Program-made: the position numbers and the translations under genes
Origin: Paramacrobiotus metropolitanus
Lineage: Eukaryota > Tardigrada > Eutardigrada > Parachela > Macrobiotidae
NCBI RefSeq assembly: GCF_019649055.1
Contig: NW_026570335.1
Span: 62,001 to 126,000, forward strand
Direction: 5' to 3'
Length of the DNA stretch: 64,000 nt
In this document: positions 15,001-26,748 of the stretch, piece by piece
How positions within the stretch are numbered: the first letter of the stretch is position 1
Layout: every line of letters begins with the position of its first letter
The notes under the pieces: model-generated
The model's database searches: none
What the model was told of the DNA's origin: nothing
What the model saw: the letters and a program-made list of their open reading frames with translations, nothing else

Positions 15001-18000
15001 CCGCAGCAGATTTTAGTAATTTTCAAACTTGAAATTTCGAGATTTTAATGGTGCTCTGAAATTTACAAGCAACAGCTATCGAATGCAGATTTTGATTAAA
15101 TTTGAAATTTGAAATTTTCGTATAAATTTCGAGATTTTAATGGTGCTCTGAAATTTAAAAGCAACAGCTATCCAATGCAGATTTTAGTAATTTTGAAATT
15201 TGAAATTTAAAATTTCGAGATTTTAATGGTGCTCTGAAATTTAAAGCAACAGTTATCCAATGCAGATTTTAATTAAATTTGAAATTTGAAATTTTCATAT
15301 AAATTTCGAGATCTTAGTGATGCTCTGAAATTTAAAAGCAACAGCTTCCCGCAGCAGATTTTAGTAATTTTTAAATTTGAAATTTCGAGATTTTAATGGT
15401 GCTCTGAAATTTACAAGCAACAGCTGCACGCAGCAGATTTTAGTAATTTTGAAATTTGAAATTTACAATTTCGAGATTTTAATGGTGCTCTGAAAATTAC
15501 AAGCAACAGCTATCCAATGCAGATCTTAATCAAATTTGAAATTTGAAATTTTCATATAAATTTCGAGATTTTAATGATGCTCTGAAATTTAAAAGCAACA
15601 GCTTCCCGCAGCAGATTTTAGTAATTTCAAACTTGAAATTTCGAGATTTTAATGGTGCTCTGAAATTTAAAAGCAACAGCTTCCCGCAGCAGATTTTAGT
15701 AATTTTGAAATTTGAAATTTAAAATTTCGAGATTTTAATGGTGCTCTGAAAATTACAAGCAACAGCTATCGAATGCAGATTTTGATTAAATTTGAAATTT
15801 GAAATTTTCATATAAATTTCGAGATTTTAATGATGCTCTGAAATTTAAAGCAACAGCTTCCCGCAGCAGATTTTAGTAATTTTCAAATTTGAAATTTCGA
15901 GATTTTAATGGTGCTCTGAAAATTACAAGCAACAGCTATCCAATGCAGATTTTGATTAAATTTGAAATTTGAAATTTTCATATAAATTTCGAGATTTTAA
16001 TGATGCTCTGAAATTTAAAAGCAACAGCTATCCAATGCAGATTTTAGTAATTTTGAAATTTGAAATTTAAAATTTCGAGATTTAATGGTGCTCTGAAATT
16101 TACAAGCAACAGTTATCCAATGCAGATTTTAATTAAATTTGAAATTTGAAATTTTCGTATAAATTTCGAGATTTTAATGATGCTCTGAAATTTAAAAGCA
16201 ACAGCTATCCAATGCAGATTTTAGTAATTTTGAAATTTGAAATTTAAAATTTCGAGATTTAATGGTGCTCTGAAATTTACAAGCAACAGTTATCCAATGC
16301 AGATTTTGATTAAATTTGAAATTTTCATATAAATTTCGAGATCTTAGTGATGCTCTGAAATTAAAAAACAACAGCTTCCCGCAGCAGATTTTAGTAATTT
16401 TGAAACTTGAAATTTCGAGATTTTTAATGGTGCTCTGAAATTGCAAGCAACAGCTATCCAATGCAGATTTTGATTAAATTTGATATTTGAATTTTCATAT
16501 AATTTTCGAGATTTAAGTGATGCTCTGAAATTTAAAAACAACAGCTTCCGCAGCAGATTTTAGTAATTTTCAAACTTTAAATTTCGAGATTTTAATGATG
16601 CTCTGAAATTTAAAAGCAAAAGTTATCCAATGCAGATTTTGATTAAATTTGATATTTGAAATTTTCGTATAATTTTCGAGATTTTAATGGTGCTCTGAAA
16701 TTTAAAAGCAACAGCTTACCGCAGCAGATTTTAGTAATTTTGAAATTTGAAATTTCGAGATTTTAATGGTGCTCTGAAATTTACAAAGCAACAGCTATCC
16801 AATGCAGATTTTGATTAAATTTGAAATTTGAAATTTTCGTATAAATTTCGAGATTTTAATGATGCTCTGAAATTTAAAAGCAACAGCTATCCAATGCAGA
16901 TTTTAGTAATTTTGAAATTTGAAATTTAAAATTTCGAGATTTTAATGATGCTCTGAAATTTAAAAGCAACAGCTATCCAATGCAGATTTTAATTAAATTT
17001 GATATTTGAAATTTTCATATAAATTTCGAGATCTTAGTGATGCTCTGAAATTAAAAAACAACAGTTTCCCGCAGCAGATTTTAGTAATTTACAAACTTGA
17101 AATTTCGAGATTTTAATGGTGCTCTGAAATTTAAAAGCAACAGCTTACCGCAGCAGATTTTAGTAATTTTGAAATTTGAAATTTAAAATTTCGAGATTTA
17201 ATGGTGCTCTGAAATTTACAAGCAACAGTTATCCAATGCAGATTTTGATTAAATTTGATATTTGAAATTTTCATATAAATTTCGAGATCTTAGTGATGCT
17301 CTGAAATTAAAAACAACAGCTTACCGCAGCAGATTTTAGTAATTTTCAAACTTGAAATTTCGAGATTTTAATGGTGCTCTGAAATTTAAAAGCAACAGCT
17401 ACCGCAGCAGATTTGAGTAATTTTGAAATTTGAAATTTAAAATTTCGAGATCTTAATGATGCTCTGAAAATTACAAGCAACAGTTATCCAATGCAGATTT
17501 TGATTAAATTTGATATTTGAAATTTTCATATAAATTTCGAGATTTAGTGATGCTCTGAAATTTAAAAACAACAGCTTACCGCAGCAGATTTTAGTAATTT
17601 TCAAACTTGAAATTTCGAGATTTTAATGGTGCTTTGAAATTTACAAGCAACAGCTATCGAATGCAGATTTTGATTAAATTTGAAATTTGAAATTATTATA
17701 TAAATTTTGAGATTTTAATGATGCTCTGAAATTTAAAAGCAACAGCTATCCAATGCAGATTTTAGTAATTTTCAAATTTGAAATTTAAAATTTCGAGATT
17801 TAATGGTGCTCTGAAATTTAAAAGCAACAGCTATCCAATGCAGATTTTGATTAAATTTGAAATTTGAAATTTCGAGATTTTAATGGTGCTCTGAAATTTA
17901 CAAAGCAACAGCTATCCAATGCAGATTTTAGTAATTTTGAAATTTGAAATTTAAAATTTCGAGATCTTAGATGGTGCTCTGAAATTTACAAGCAACAGTT

Positions 18001-21000
18001 ATCAATGCAGATTTTGATTAAATTTGAAATTTGAAATTTTCAAAATTTCGAGATTTTAATGGTGCTCTGAAATTTACAAGCAACAGCTATCCAATGCAGA
18101 TTTTAGTAATTTTCAAATTTGAAATTTCGAGATTTTAATGATGCTCTGAAATTAAAAAACAACAGCTTACCGCAGCAGATTTTAGTAATTTTGAAATTCG
18201 AAATTTAAAAATTCGAGATATAATGGTGCTCTGAAAATTACAAGCAAAAGTTATCCAAAGCAGATTCTGATTAAATTTGATATTTGAATTTTCATATAAT
18301 TTTCGAGATTTAAGTGATACTCTGAAATTTAAAAACAACAGCTTCCCGCAGCAGATTTTAGTAATTTTCAAACTTTAAATTTCGAGATTTTATTGGTGCT
18401 CTGAAATTTAAAAGCAAAAGTTATCCAATGCAGATTTTGATTAAATTTGATATTTGAATTTTCATATAATTTTCGAGATTTAAGTGATACTCTGAAATTT
18501 AAAAACAACAGCTTCCCGCAGCAGATTTTAGTAATTCTCAAACTTGAAATTTCGAGATTTTAATGGTGCTCTGAAATTTACAAGCAACAGCTATCGAATG
18601 CAGATTTTGATTAAATTTGAAATTTGAAATTTTCGTATAAATTTCGAGATTTTAATGATGCTCTGAAATTTAAAAGCAACAGCTATCCAATGCAGATTTT
18701 AGTAATTTTGAAATTTGAAATTTAAAATTTCGAGATTTAATGGTGCTCTGAAATTTACAAGCAACAGTTATCCAATGCAGATTTTGATTAAATTTGATAT
18801 TTGAAATTTTCATATAAATTTCGAGATCTTAGTGATGCTCTGAAATTAAAAAACAACAGCTTCCCGCAGCAGATTTTAGTAATTTTCAAACTTGAAATTT
18901 CGAGATTTTAATGGTGCTCTGAAATTTAAAAGCAACAGCTTACCGCAGCAGATTTTAGTAATTTTGAAATTTGAAATTTAAAATTTCGAGATTAATGGTG
19001 GTCTGAAAATTACAAGCAACAGTTATCCAATGCAGATTTTAATTAAATTTGATATTTGAAATTTTCATATAAATTTCGAGATCTTAGTGATGCTCTGAAA
19101 TTAAAAAACAACAGCTTCCCGCAGCAGATTTTAGTAATTTTCAAACTTGAAATTTCGAGATTTTAATGGTGCTCTGAAATTTAAAAGCAACAGCTTCCAC
19201 GCAGATTTTGAGTAATTTTCAAATTTGAAATTTAAAATTCGAGATTTAATGGTGCTCTGAAATTTACAAAGCAACAGCTATCCAATGCAGATTTTGATTA
19301 AATTTGAAATTTGAATTTTCATATAATTTTCGAGATTTAATGGTGCTCTGAAATTTAAAACAACAGCTTCCCGCAGATTTTAGTAATTTTCAAACTTGAA
19401 ATTTCGAGATTTTAATGGTGCTCTGAAATTTAAAAACAACAGCTATCGAATGCAGATTTTGATTAAATTTGATATTTGAAATTTTCATATAAATTTCGAA
19501 ATTTTAATGATGCTCTGAAATTTAAAAGCAACAGCTATCGAATGCAGATTTTGATTAAATTTGAAATTTGAAATTTTCATATAAGTTTCGAGATTTTAAC
19601 GGTGCTTTGAAATTTAAAAGCAACAGCTATCCAATGCAGATTTTAGTAATTTTGAAATTTGAAATTTTCGTAAATTTCGAGATTTTAATGATGCTCTGAA
19701 ATTTAAAAGCAACAGCTATCCAATGCAGATTTTGATTAAATTTGAAATTTGAAATTTTCATATAAATTTCGAGATTTTAATGATGCTCTGAAATTTAAAA
19801 GCAACAGCTATCCAATGCAGATTTTAGTAATTTTGAAATTTGAAATTTTCGTAAATTTCGAGATTTTAATGGTGCTCTGAAATTTACAAAGCAACAGCTA
19901 TCCAATGCAGATTTTGATTAAATTTGATATTTGAAATTTTCATATAAATTTCGAGATTTAGTGGTGCTCTGAAATTTAAAAACAACAGCTTCCCGCAGCA
20001 GATTTTAGTAATTTTCAAACTTGAAATTTCGAGATTTTAATGGTGCTCTGAAATTTACAAACAACAGCTATCGAATGCAGATTTTGATTAAATTTGAAAT
20101 TTGAAATTTTCGTATAAATTTCGAGATTTTAATGATGCTCTGAAATTTACAAGCAACAGCTATCCAATGCAGATTTTAGTAATTTTGAAATTTGAAATTT
20201 AAAAATTCGAGATATAATGGTGCTCTGAAATTTAAAAGCAACAGCTTCAATGCAGATTTTGATTAAATTTGAAATTTGAAATTTTAAATTTCGAGATTTT
20301 AATGGTGCTCTGAAATTTAAAAGCAACAGCTATCCGCAGCAGATTTTAGTAATTTTGAAATTTGAAATTTTCAAAATTTCGAGATTTTAATGATGCTCTG
20401 AAATTTAAAAGCAACAGCTATCCAATGCAGATTTTAATTAAATTTGAAATTTGAAATTTTCAAAATTTCGAGATTTAATGGTGCTCTGAAATTTAAAACA
20501 ACAGCTTCCCGCAGCAGATTTTAGTAATTTTCAAACTTGAAATTTCGAGATTTTAGTGATGCTCTGAAATTTAAAAACAACAGCTTCCCGCAGCAGATTT
20601 TAGTAATTTTGAAATTTGAAATTTAAAAATTCGAGATTTTAATGGTGCTCTGAAAATTACAAAAGCAACAGTTATCCAATGCAGATTTTAATTAAATTTG
20701 ATATTTGAAATTTTCATATAAATTTCGAGATCTTAGTGATGCTCTGAAATTTAAAAACAACAGCTTCCCGCAGCAGATTTTAGTAATTTTCAAACTTGAA
20801 ATTTCGAGATTTTAATGATGCTCTGAAATTTAAAAGCAACAGCTATCGAATGCAGATTTTATTAATTTTGAAATTTGAAATTTCGAGATTTTAATGGTGC
20901 TCTGAAATTTAAAAGCAACAGCTATCCAATGCAGATTTTGATTAAATTTGAAATTTGAAATTTTCATATAAATTTCGAGATCTTAATGGTGCTCTGAAAT

Positions 21001-23985
21001 TTAAAGCAACAGCTATCCAATGCAGATTTTAGTAATTTTCAAATTTGAAATTTAAAATTTCGAGATTTAATGGTGCTCTGAAATTTAAAAGCAACAGCTT
21101 ACCAGCAGATTTTGATTAAATTTGAAACTTGAAATTTCGAGATTTTAATGGTGCTCTGAAATTTAAAAGCAACAGCTATCGAATGCAGATTTTAGTAATT
21201 TTGAAATTTGAAATTTTAAAATTCGAGATATAATGGTGCTCTGAAATTACAAGCAACAGTTATCCAATGCAGATTTTGATTAAATTTGATATTTGAATTT
21301 TCATATAAATTTCGAGATTTAAGTGGTGCTCTGAAATTTAAAAACAACAGCTTCCGCAGCAGATTTTAGTAATTTTCAAACTTGAAATTTCGAGATTTTA
21401 ATGGTGCTCTGAAATTTACAAGCAACAGCTATCGAATGCAGATTTTGATTAAATTTGAAATTTGAAATTTTCGTATAAATTTCGAGATTTTAATGATGCT
21501 CTGAAATTTAAAAGCAACAGCTATCCGAATGCAGATTTTGAGTTAATTTTGAAATTTGAAATTTAAAATTTCGAGATTTAATGGTGCTCTGAAATTTACA
21601 AAACAACAGTTATCCAATGCAGATTTTAATTAAATTTGATATTTGAAATTTTCATATAAATTTCGAGATTTTAATGATGCTCTGAAATTTAAAAACAACA
21701 GCTTCCACAGCAGATTTTAGTAATTTTGAAATTTGAAATTTAAAATTTCGAGATTTTAATGGTGCTCTGAAATTTAAAAGCAACAGCTATCGAATGCAGA
21801 TTTTGATTAAATTTGATATTTGAAATTTTCATATAAATTTCGAGATCTTAGTGATGCTCTGAAATTTAAAAACAACAGCTTCCGCAGCAGATTTTAGTAA
21901 TTTCAAATTTGAAATTTCGAGATCTTAATGATGCTCTGAAATTTAAAAGCAACAGCTTCCCGCAGCAGATTTTAGTAATTTTGAAATTTGAAATTTAAAA
22001 ATTTCGAGATTTTAATGGTGGTCTGAAAATTACAAAAGCAACAGTTATCCAATGCAGATTTTGATTAAATTTGATATTTGAAATTTTCATATAAATTTCG
22101 AGATTTTAGTGATGCTCTGAAATTTAAAACAACAGCTTCCCGCAGCAGATTTTAGTAATTTTCAAACTTGAAATTTCGAGATTTTAAGTGATGCTCTGAA
22201 ATTTAAAAACAACAGCTATCCGCAGATTTTAATTAAATTTTGAAATTTGAAATTTTAAAATTTCGAGATCTTAATGATGCTCTGAAATCAAAAACAACAG
22301 CTTCGCAGATTTTAGTAATTTTGAAATTTGAAATTTCGAGATTTTAATGATGCTCTGAAATTTAAAAGCAACAGCTTCCCGCAGCAGATTTTAGTAATTT
22401 TGAAATTTGAAATTTAAAATTTCGAGATTTTAATGGTGCTCTGAAATTACAAGCAACAGCTATCCAATGCAGATTTTAGTAATTTTGAAATTTGAAATTT
22501 TCAAAATTTCGAGATCTTAGTGGTGCTCTGAAATTAAAAACAACAGCTTCCGCAGCAGATTTTAGTAATTTTAAATTTGAAATTTCGAGATTTTAATGAT
22601 GCTCTGAAATTTAAAAACAACAGCTTCCGCAGCAGATTTTAGTAATTTTCAAACTTGAAATTTAAAATTCGAGATTTTAATGGTGCTCTGAAATTTACAA
22701 AGCAACAGCTATCCGAATGCAGATTTTGATTAAATTTGAAATTTGAAATTTTCGTATAAATTTCGAGATTTTAATGATGCTCTGAAATTTAAAAGCAACA
22801 GCTTCAATGCAGATTTTAGTAATTTTCATACTTAAATTTCGAGATTTTAGTGATGCTCTGAAATTTAAAAACAACAGCTTCCCGCAGCAGATTTTAGTAA
22901 TTTTCAAACTTGAAATTTCGAGATTTTAATGGTGCTCTGAAATTTAAAAGCAACAGCTATCGCAGCAGATTTTAGTAATTTTGAAATTTGAAATTTTAAA
23001 ATTCGAGATATAATGGTGCTCTGAAATTACAAGCAACAGTTATCCAATGCAGATTTTGATTAAATTTGAAATTTGAAATTTTCATAAATTTCGAGATTTT
23101 AATGATGCTCTGAAATTTAAAACAACAGCTATCCAATGCAGATTTTAGTAATTTTGAAATTTGAAATTTAAAATTTCGAGATTTTAATGGTGCTCTGAAA
23201 TTTACAAGCAACAGTTATCCAATGCAGATTTTGATTAAATTTGAAATTTGAAATTTTCGTATAAATTTCGAGATTTTAATGATGCTCTGAAATTTACAAA
23301 GCAACAGCTATCGAATGCAGATTTTAGTAATTTTGAAATTTGAAATTTAAAATTTCGAGATTTTAATGGTGCTCTGAAATTTAAAAGCAACAGCTATCCA
23401 ATGCAGATTTTAGATTAAATTTGAAATTTGAAATTTAAAAATTTCGAGATTTAATGGTGCTCTGAAATTTACAAAGCAACAGCTTACCAGCAGATTTTAG
23501 TAATTTTGAAATTTGAAATTTGAAAATTCGAGATATAATGGTGCTCTGAAATTTAAAAACAACAGCTATCCAATGCAGATTTTGATTAAATTTTGAAACT
23601 TGAAATTTCGAGATTTTAATGATGCTCTGAAATTTAAAAGCAACAGCTATCCAATGCAGATTTTAGTAATTTTGAAATTTGAAATTTAAAATTTCGAGAT
23701 TTAATGGTGCTCTGAAATTTACAAGCAACAGTTATCCAATGCAGATTTTGATTAAATTTGATATTTGAAATTTTCATATAAATTTCGAGATCTTAGTGAT
23801 GCTCTGAAATTAAAAAACAACAGCTTCCCGCAGCAGATTTTAGTAATTTTCAAACTTGAAATTTCGAGATTTTAATGGTGCTCTGAAATTTAAAAGCAAC
23901 AGCTTCCCGCAGCAGATTTTAGTAATTTTGAAATTTGAAATTTAAAATTTCGAGATTTTAATGGTGCTCTGAAATTAACAAAGCT
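1..23985. repeat. AT-rich satellite array with higher-order structure
   Basis: About 24 kb of head-to-tail monomers, roughly 280 in number, each opening with TGCTCTGAAATT. Three main monomer types alternate. Type A (about 86 bp) has the box CTATCCAATGCAG followed by ATTTTAGTAATTTTGAAATT. Type B (about 92 bp) has TTATCCAATGCAG or CTATCGAATGCAG followed by ATTTTGATTAAATTTGA and an AATTTTCATATAAATTTCGAG tail. Type C (about 79 bp) has CTTCCCGCAGCAG and TTTTCAAACTTGAAATTTCG. A-B dimers (about 178 bp) and B-C-A trimers (about 255 bp) recur. Inside each unit a 7-bp subrepeat TTTGAAA is iterated. Open frames of 60-97 codons across it (for example 12859-13125 and 16192-16461) repeat the same peptide and are a by-product of the repeat, not genes. 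The array begins before the window, so its full size is unknown. Confidence 0.97.
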
Positions 23986-24060
23986 TTTTGCAGCTTTTTG
24001 CAGCAAATTTCAACCTTTTTGCAGCAGCTGAAAGCTTTTTGCAGCAAATTTCAGTAAAAT
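23984..24060. repeat. Satellite edge with CTTTTTGCAGC repeats
   Basis: The last satellite monomer breaks off after TGCTCTGAAATTAACAAAG. It is followed by four copies of a GCTTTTTGCAGC-type motif mixed with AAATTTCA fragments, then by decayed satellite-like sequence to about 24134. This marks the right boundary of the array. The motif does not occur inside the array. Confidence 0.8.
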
Positions 24061-24134
24061 TTTAAACCTGAAATTTTTATCCGGAATTTAAGATTTTAGT
24101 TGTTTTTTTTCAATTTACAAGCAAATGCAGATTG

Positions 24135-24304
24135 GGGTAATTTCCGGGTTGTCTGCGCAAAGCGATGACCGGAGAAAATAAAGCGTAAAGTGTAACGTCA
24201 GTGCGCCTGGCCTACATTCAGGTTGGTAGCTGCAGATTGCATCAGGGCTTAAGCCAATGTCTACGGCAAGCCAGATAAAACCTTCAGCAAGTGAATACGA
24301 AAGG
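24135..24304. repeat. 170-bp direct repeat, copy 1
   Basis: This matches 24931-25100 base for base at a constant offset of 796 bp, with four substitutions and no gaps. It is open on the minus strand in both copies. It could be a duplicated piece of LTR or leader. Sequence beyond position 24304 does not match the other copy. Confidence 0.9.
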
Positions 24305-24607
24305 ACGTTCGTAATTTGCATCGGATTATAGCGTGGTAAACACGGTATGCTCGTACTTCGTCCGACCCGCATGTGTAACGACCGGAAGTTAGGAGTATTC
24401 TTCAGCACAATCGCTTAGGGATTCCTGATCTTCGTGTTCCTGAACCTACCAGATTCCAAGTATTTCCTGTGATCCGCTGTAATAATTGAGACAAGAGTTG
24501 CGATACTCACTGAGCAAGGCAGGGATAGTGATTACGACGATCCCGTCCGGAGAGTCGTTAATCAATCGCGTACTTCTTTGTACCATTGATAATCACATAA
24601 CACGACA

Positions 24608-24623
24608 TGGCGCCCACCGATGG
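24608..24623 (+). other. Possible tRNA primer-binding site
   Basis: TGGCGCCCACCGATGG begins with TGGCGCCC, the usual start of primer-binding sites in many retroviruses and Gypsy elements, and is preceded by a CA dinucleotide as an LTR end would be. A similar string lies in coding sequence at about 30125, and no second LTR is available for comparison. The call is therefore weak. Confidence 0.3.
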
Positions 24624-24775
24624 TTTTTAATTTCCCGATATTGCAGCGAAATTAAGGAAGGAATCTGGATGGTAATTAATTGATAGAAATTTGTGGTGGT
24701 CCGTAGGAAGGTGTCGAAGCGAAAGGTACACCGAAGGAGGTCAGCGTTCCAGATCTGGCCTAGAGTTTTATTGGG

Positions 24776-24826
24776 TGAGCTTCCTCCCCGGGTTGAGCTT
24801 CCTCGCCCAATTGGCTGAGCTTCCTC
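24776..24826. repeat. TGAGCTTCCTC triplet repeat block
   Basis: Three perfect copies of the 11-mer TGAGCTTCCTC start at 24776, 24794 and 24816, separated by short GC-rich spacers. Function is unknown. It lies in the untranslated leader of the retroelement. Confidence 0.8.
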
Positions 24827-24930
24827 GCCGTTAAATTAATTGATAAATTCGGACCGTAAATTCAGTAGTAAAACTGGTTGAAACCTTAAAGGTCAGCCAG
24901 AGAAAAGTGGTGGAAATAAAGTGTGAAAGT

Positions 24931-25100
24931 GGGTAATTTCCGGGTTGTCTGCGCAAAGTGATGACCGGAGAAAATAAAGCGTAAAGTGTAACGTCAGTGC
25001 GCCTGGCCTACATTCAGATTGGTAGCTGCAGATTGCATCAGGGCTTAAGCCATTGTCTACGGCAAGCCAGATAAAACCTTCAGCAAGTGAATACAAAAGG
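24931..25100. repeat. 170-bp direct repeat, copy 2
   Basis: Second copy of the segment at 24135-24304, differing by four substitutions. It is followed by unique leader sequence. Confidence 0.9.
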
Positions 25101-25509
25101 CAGCGGAATCGCTAGCCAAATCAGTAGCTAGCCATACCAGGCAGCTAAAATCGTTAACAAACCAGGCAATCGGAGATTGACCTGCAGCGGGAAATAAAGT
25201 CGTAATTGGAAATAAAAGTAAATTGTAGTGGAGATCGCAAAGGTCGCCAGTAGTAATTAATTATAGGAAAGGCAGCAAATTGCCGTAATGGATTATTGTC
25301 TCAAACCATAAAGGTGAGATGATGAACCAAAAATAAACAGTAAGCACAATCGCTGCTGTCGTAAGGCACAATCGCCATATCTAATCATAGGGAATTGGGA
25401 TTAAACCGCAAAAGGTTGTAATCCAGTGGGCACAATCGCCTAAAATAGTAATTAATTATATGGGAACGGAACTTGAGCCGCAAAGGTTCGAGTCGGGAAG
25501 AACTGCACA
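25101..25509 (+). promoter_or_regulatory. Modular 5' leader of the retroelement
   Basis: This untranslated stretch before the Gag start holds repeated short modules. GCACAATCGC occurs perfectly at 25344, 25366 and 25430 (and at 24405). A motif of the form CGCAAAGGT or CATAAAGGT appears about every 90 bp. TAATTAATTATA occurs twice. The arrangement resembles a packaging or translation-control leader, but that role is inferred only from position and repetition. Confidence 0.4.
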
Positions 25510-26748
25510 ATGGCAGATCCGGGAAAGAATAATTCGAGGGCGATCGTAAAGATTGACCCGAAGATTCTTGCCCTGTATCAGAAAGGACCGTATGATGCAT
25601 CGCGCCAGAAACGATTTAAGTTCAATGTGGACGTCATTCCACTGGAACTAATGTATCGGGAATTGGGCATTGAGGTACCGGATGTACCGTATTGTGGATT
25701 ACCGTGGGTTCAGTACCAGGAGGATCCCACGCTGCCGCAATACCAGCGGAAACGGCCCAATTATCTCAAGAATTGGTTGTCAACGGACAGGTGTATTCCT
25801 CAGCCGTATATAAAAGAATATGTAACAGATGAGCAGTTCAAAGCTGCCGCGGAGCGTGCATTGGAAAAAGCTCCAGAATTTAAAAAGGAAGTCGAAGCAA
25901 GGAAATTGTTGGCGGGATTGGGAGAGAAAACTCCGCAAGTTTCAGAACCGTCAACCAGATCGGTACAGGAGAAGGCTATAGATACCGTGTCAAAACTGAA
26001 GGAGAGATCGGCGCCAAAAGAGGTGCTAGCTCGTCCTCAGGAAGAAAATGAGCCAGTTGCGGAAGTGAGTTTAATCAATTTTGATGATGCCATGATAGGC
26101 ACGGAAGAAGATGATAATTCGTCCAATTATGAAACACCAGCAAATAAACATGACGAAGTATTGCACTTACCCAAAATGAAAATAGTGCGTACGGGTCAGA
26201 CAACATTTCATGCGTCCCAGGCCGGACTGGAGAACTTCCTTTCTGACAAGGACTTTGAATTTACGGATGAGGAATTCATGGAACAGGCAGCCAATGTGGA
26301 TGATAAACTGACGGTGGCCAAAACAAAACAGGAATTACAGGAAGTCGTTCGCGATTCAATTCCATTCCTTATCCGGGGAATACGCAGAATCGGAGCACAG
26401 TCCAAATTGAAACTGGACTCTATCGGCGAATCGCAAAAGCTGGATCAGCTCCTACAGGAAGAGAGAAAAGAGAAATTGAAATTTCAGTCTGAATTCAACG
26501 AGATGCGGAAGAAATGTGAAGCAGCTTACAAAGAGCGGGATTCCGCACTGTATAAGAATCGTGCATTATCCGATAGCCTACAAAATTATCGCGATAAATC
26601 AGATACAGACATAAAGGAGTATGAGAAGTTACTGGACGAGTTCCAGCAGTTAAAGGAAGCTAATCGCGACTTGGAAAATGCAGCGGAAGAACTCCAGCGG
26701 GAGAATGAGCGTTTAAGGGCATCCAGGAGTTCGAAGGTGAACCAGTAG
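25510..26748 (+). CDS. Gag-like N-terminal ORF with coiled coil
   Basis: The ORF has 412 codons and starts at an ATG (ACAATGG context) right after the leader. The first 110 residues are a globular-looking region rich in Pro and Tyr (PYCGLPWVQYQ). An acidic linker follows. From about residue 290 to the end it is a charged heptad-rich coiled coil. It stops at TAG (26746-26748), but the next ORF continues in the same frame and the coiled coil carries on across the stop. This TAG is thus either a nonsense mutation or a readthrough site. I recognise the retroelement context from the downstream Gag domain, not from this N-terminal part. Confidence 0.7.
   Translation: MADPGKNNSRAIVKIDPKILALYQKGPYDASRQKRFKFNVDVIPLELMYRELGIEVPDVPYCGLPWVQYQEDPTLPQYQRKRPNYLKNWLSTDRCIPQPYIKEYVTDEQFKAAAERALEKAPEFKKEVEARKLLAGLGEKTPQVSEPSTRSVQEKAIDTVSKLKERSAPKEVLARPQEENEPVAEVSLINFDDAMIGTEEDDNSSNYETPANKHDEVLHLPKMKIVRTGQTTFHASQAGLENFLSDKDFEFTDEEFMEQAANVDDKLTVAKTKQELQEVVRDSIPFLIRGIRRIGAQSKLKLDSIGESQKLDQLLQEERKEKLKFQSEFNEMRKKCEAAYKERDSALYKNRALSDSLQNYRDKSDTDIKEYEKLLDEFQQLKEANRDLENAAEELQRENERLRASRSSKVNQ

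Larger units (their letters stand above)
24305..24930. other. Leader spacer between the 170-bp repeats
   Basis: No protein signal is convincing here. It contains a PBS-like string at 24608, one GCACAATCGC decamer at 24405 and three TGAGCTTCCTC copies at 24776-24826. A string similar to 24596-24618 recurs inside the protease ORF near 30117-30142 (ACACGACATGGCG), so part of this spacer may be copied from coding sequence of a related element. Confidence 0.5.

Noticed and set aside
1-23985. CRISPR array
   Set aside because: The repeats are directly adjacent monomers without unique spacers, in a eukaryotic context.
25475-25500. GGTTCGAGTC resembling a tRNA B box
   Set aside because: There is no matching A box, cloverleaf or acceptor stem around it, and it belongs to the repeated CGCAAAGGT leader motif.
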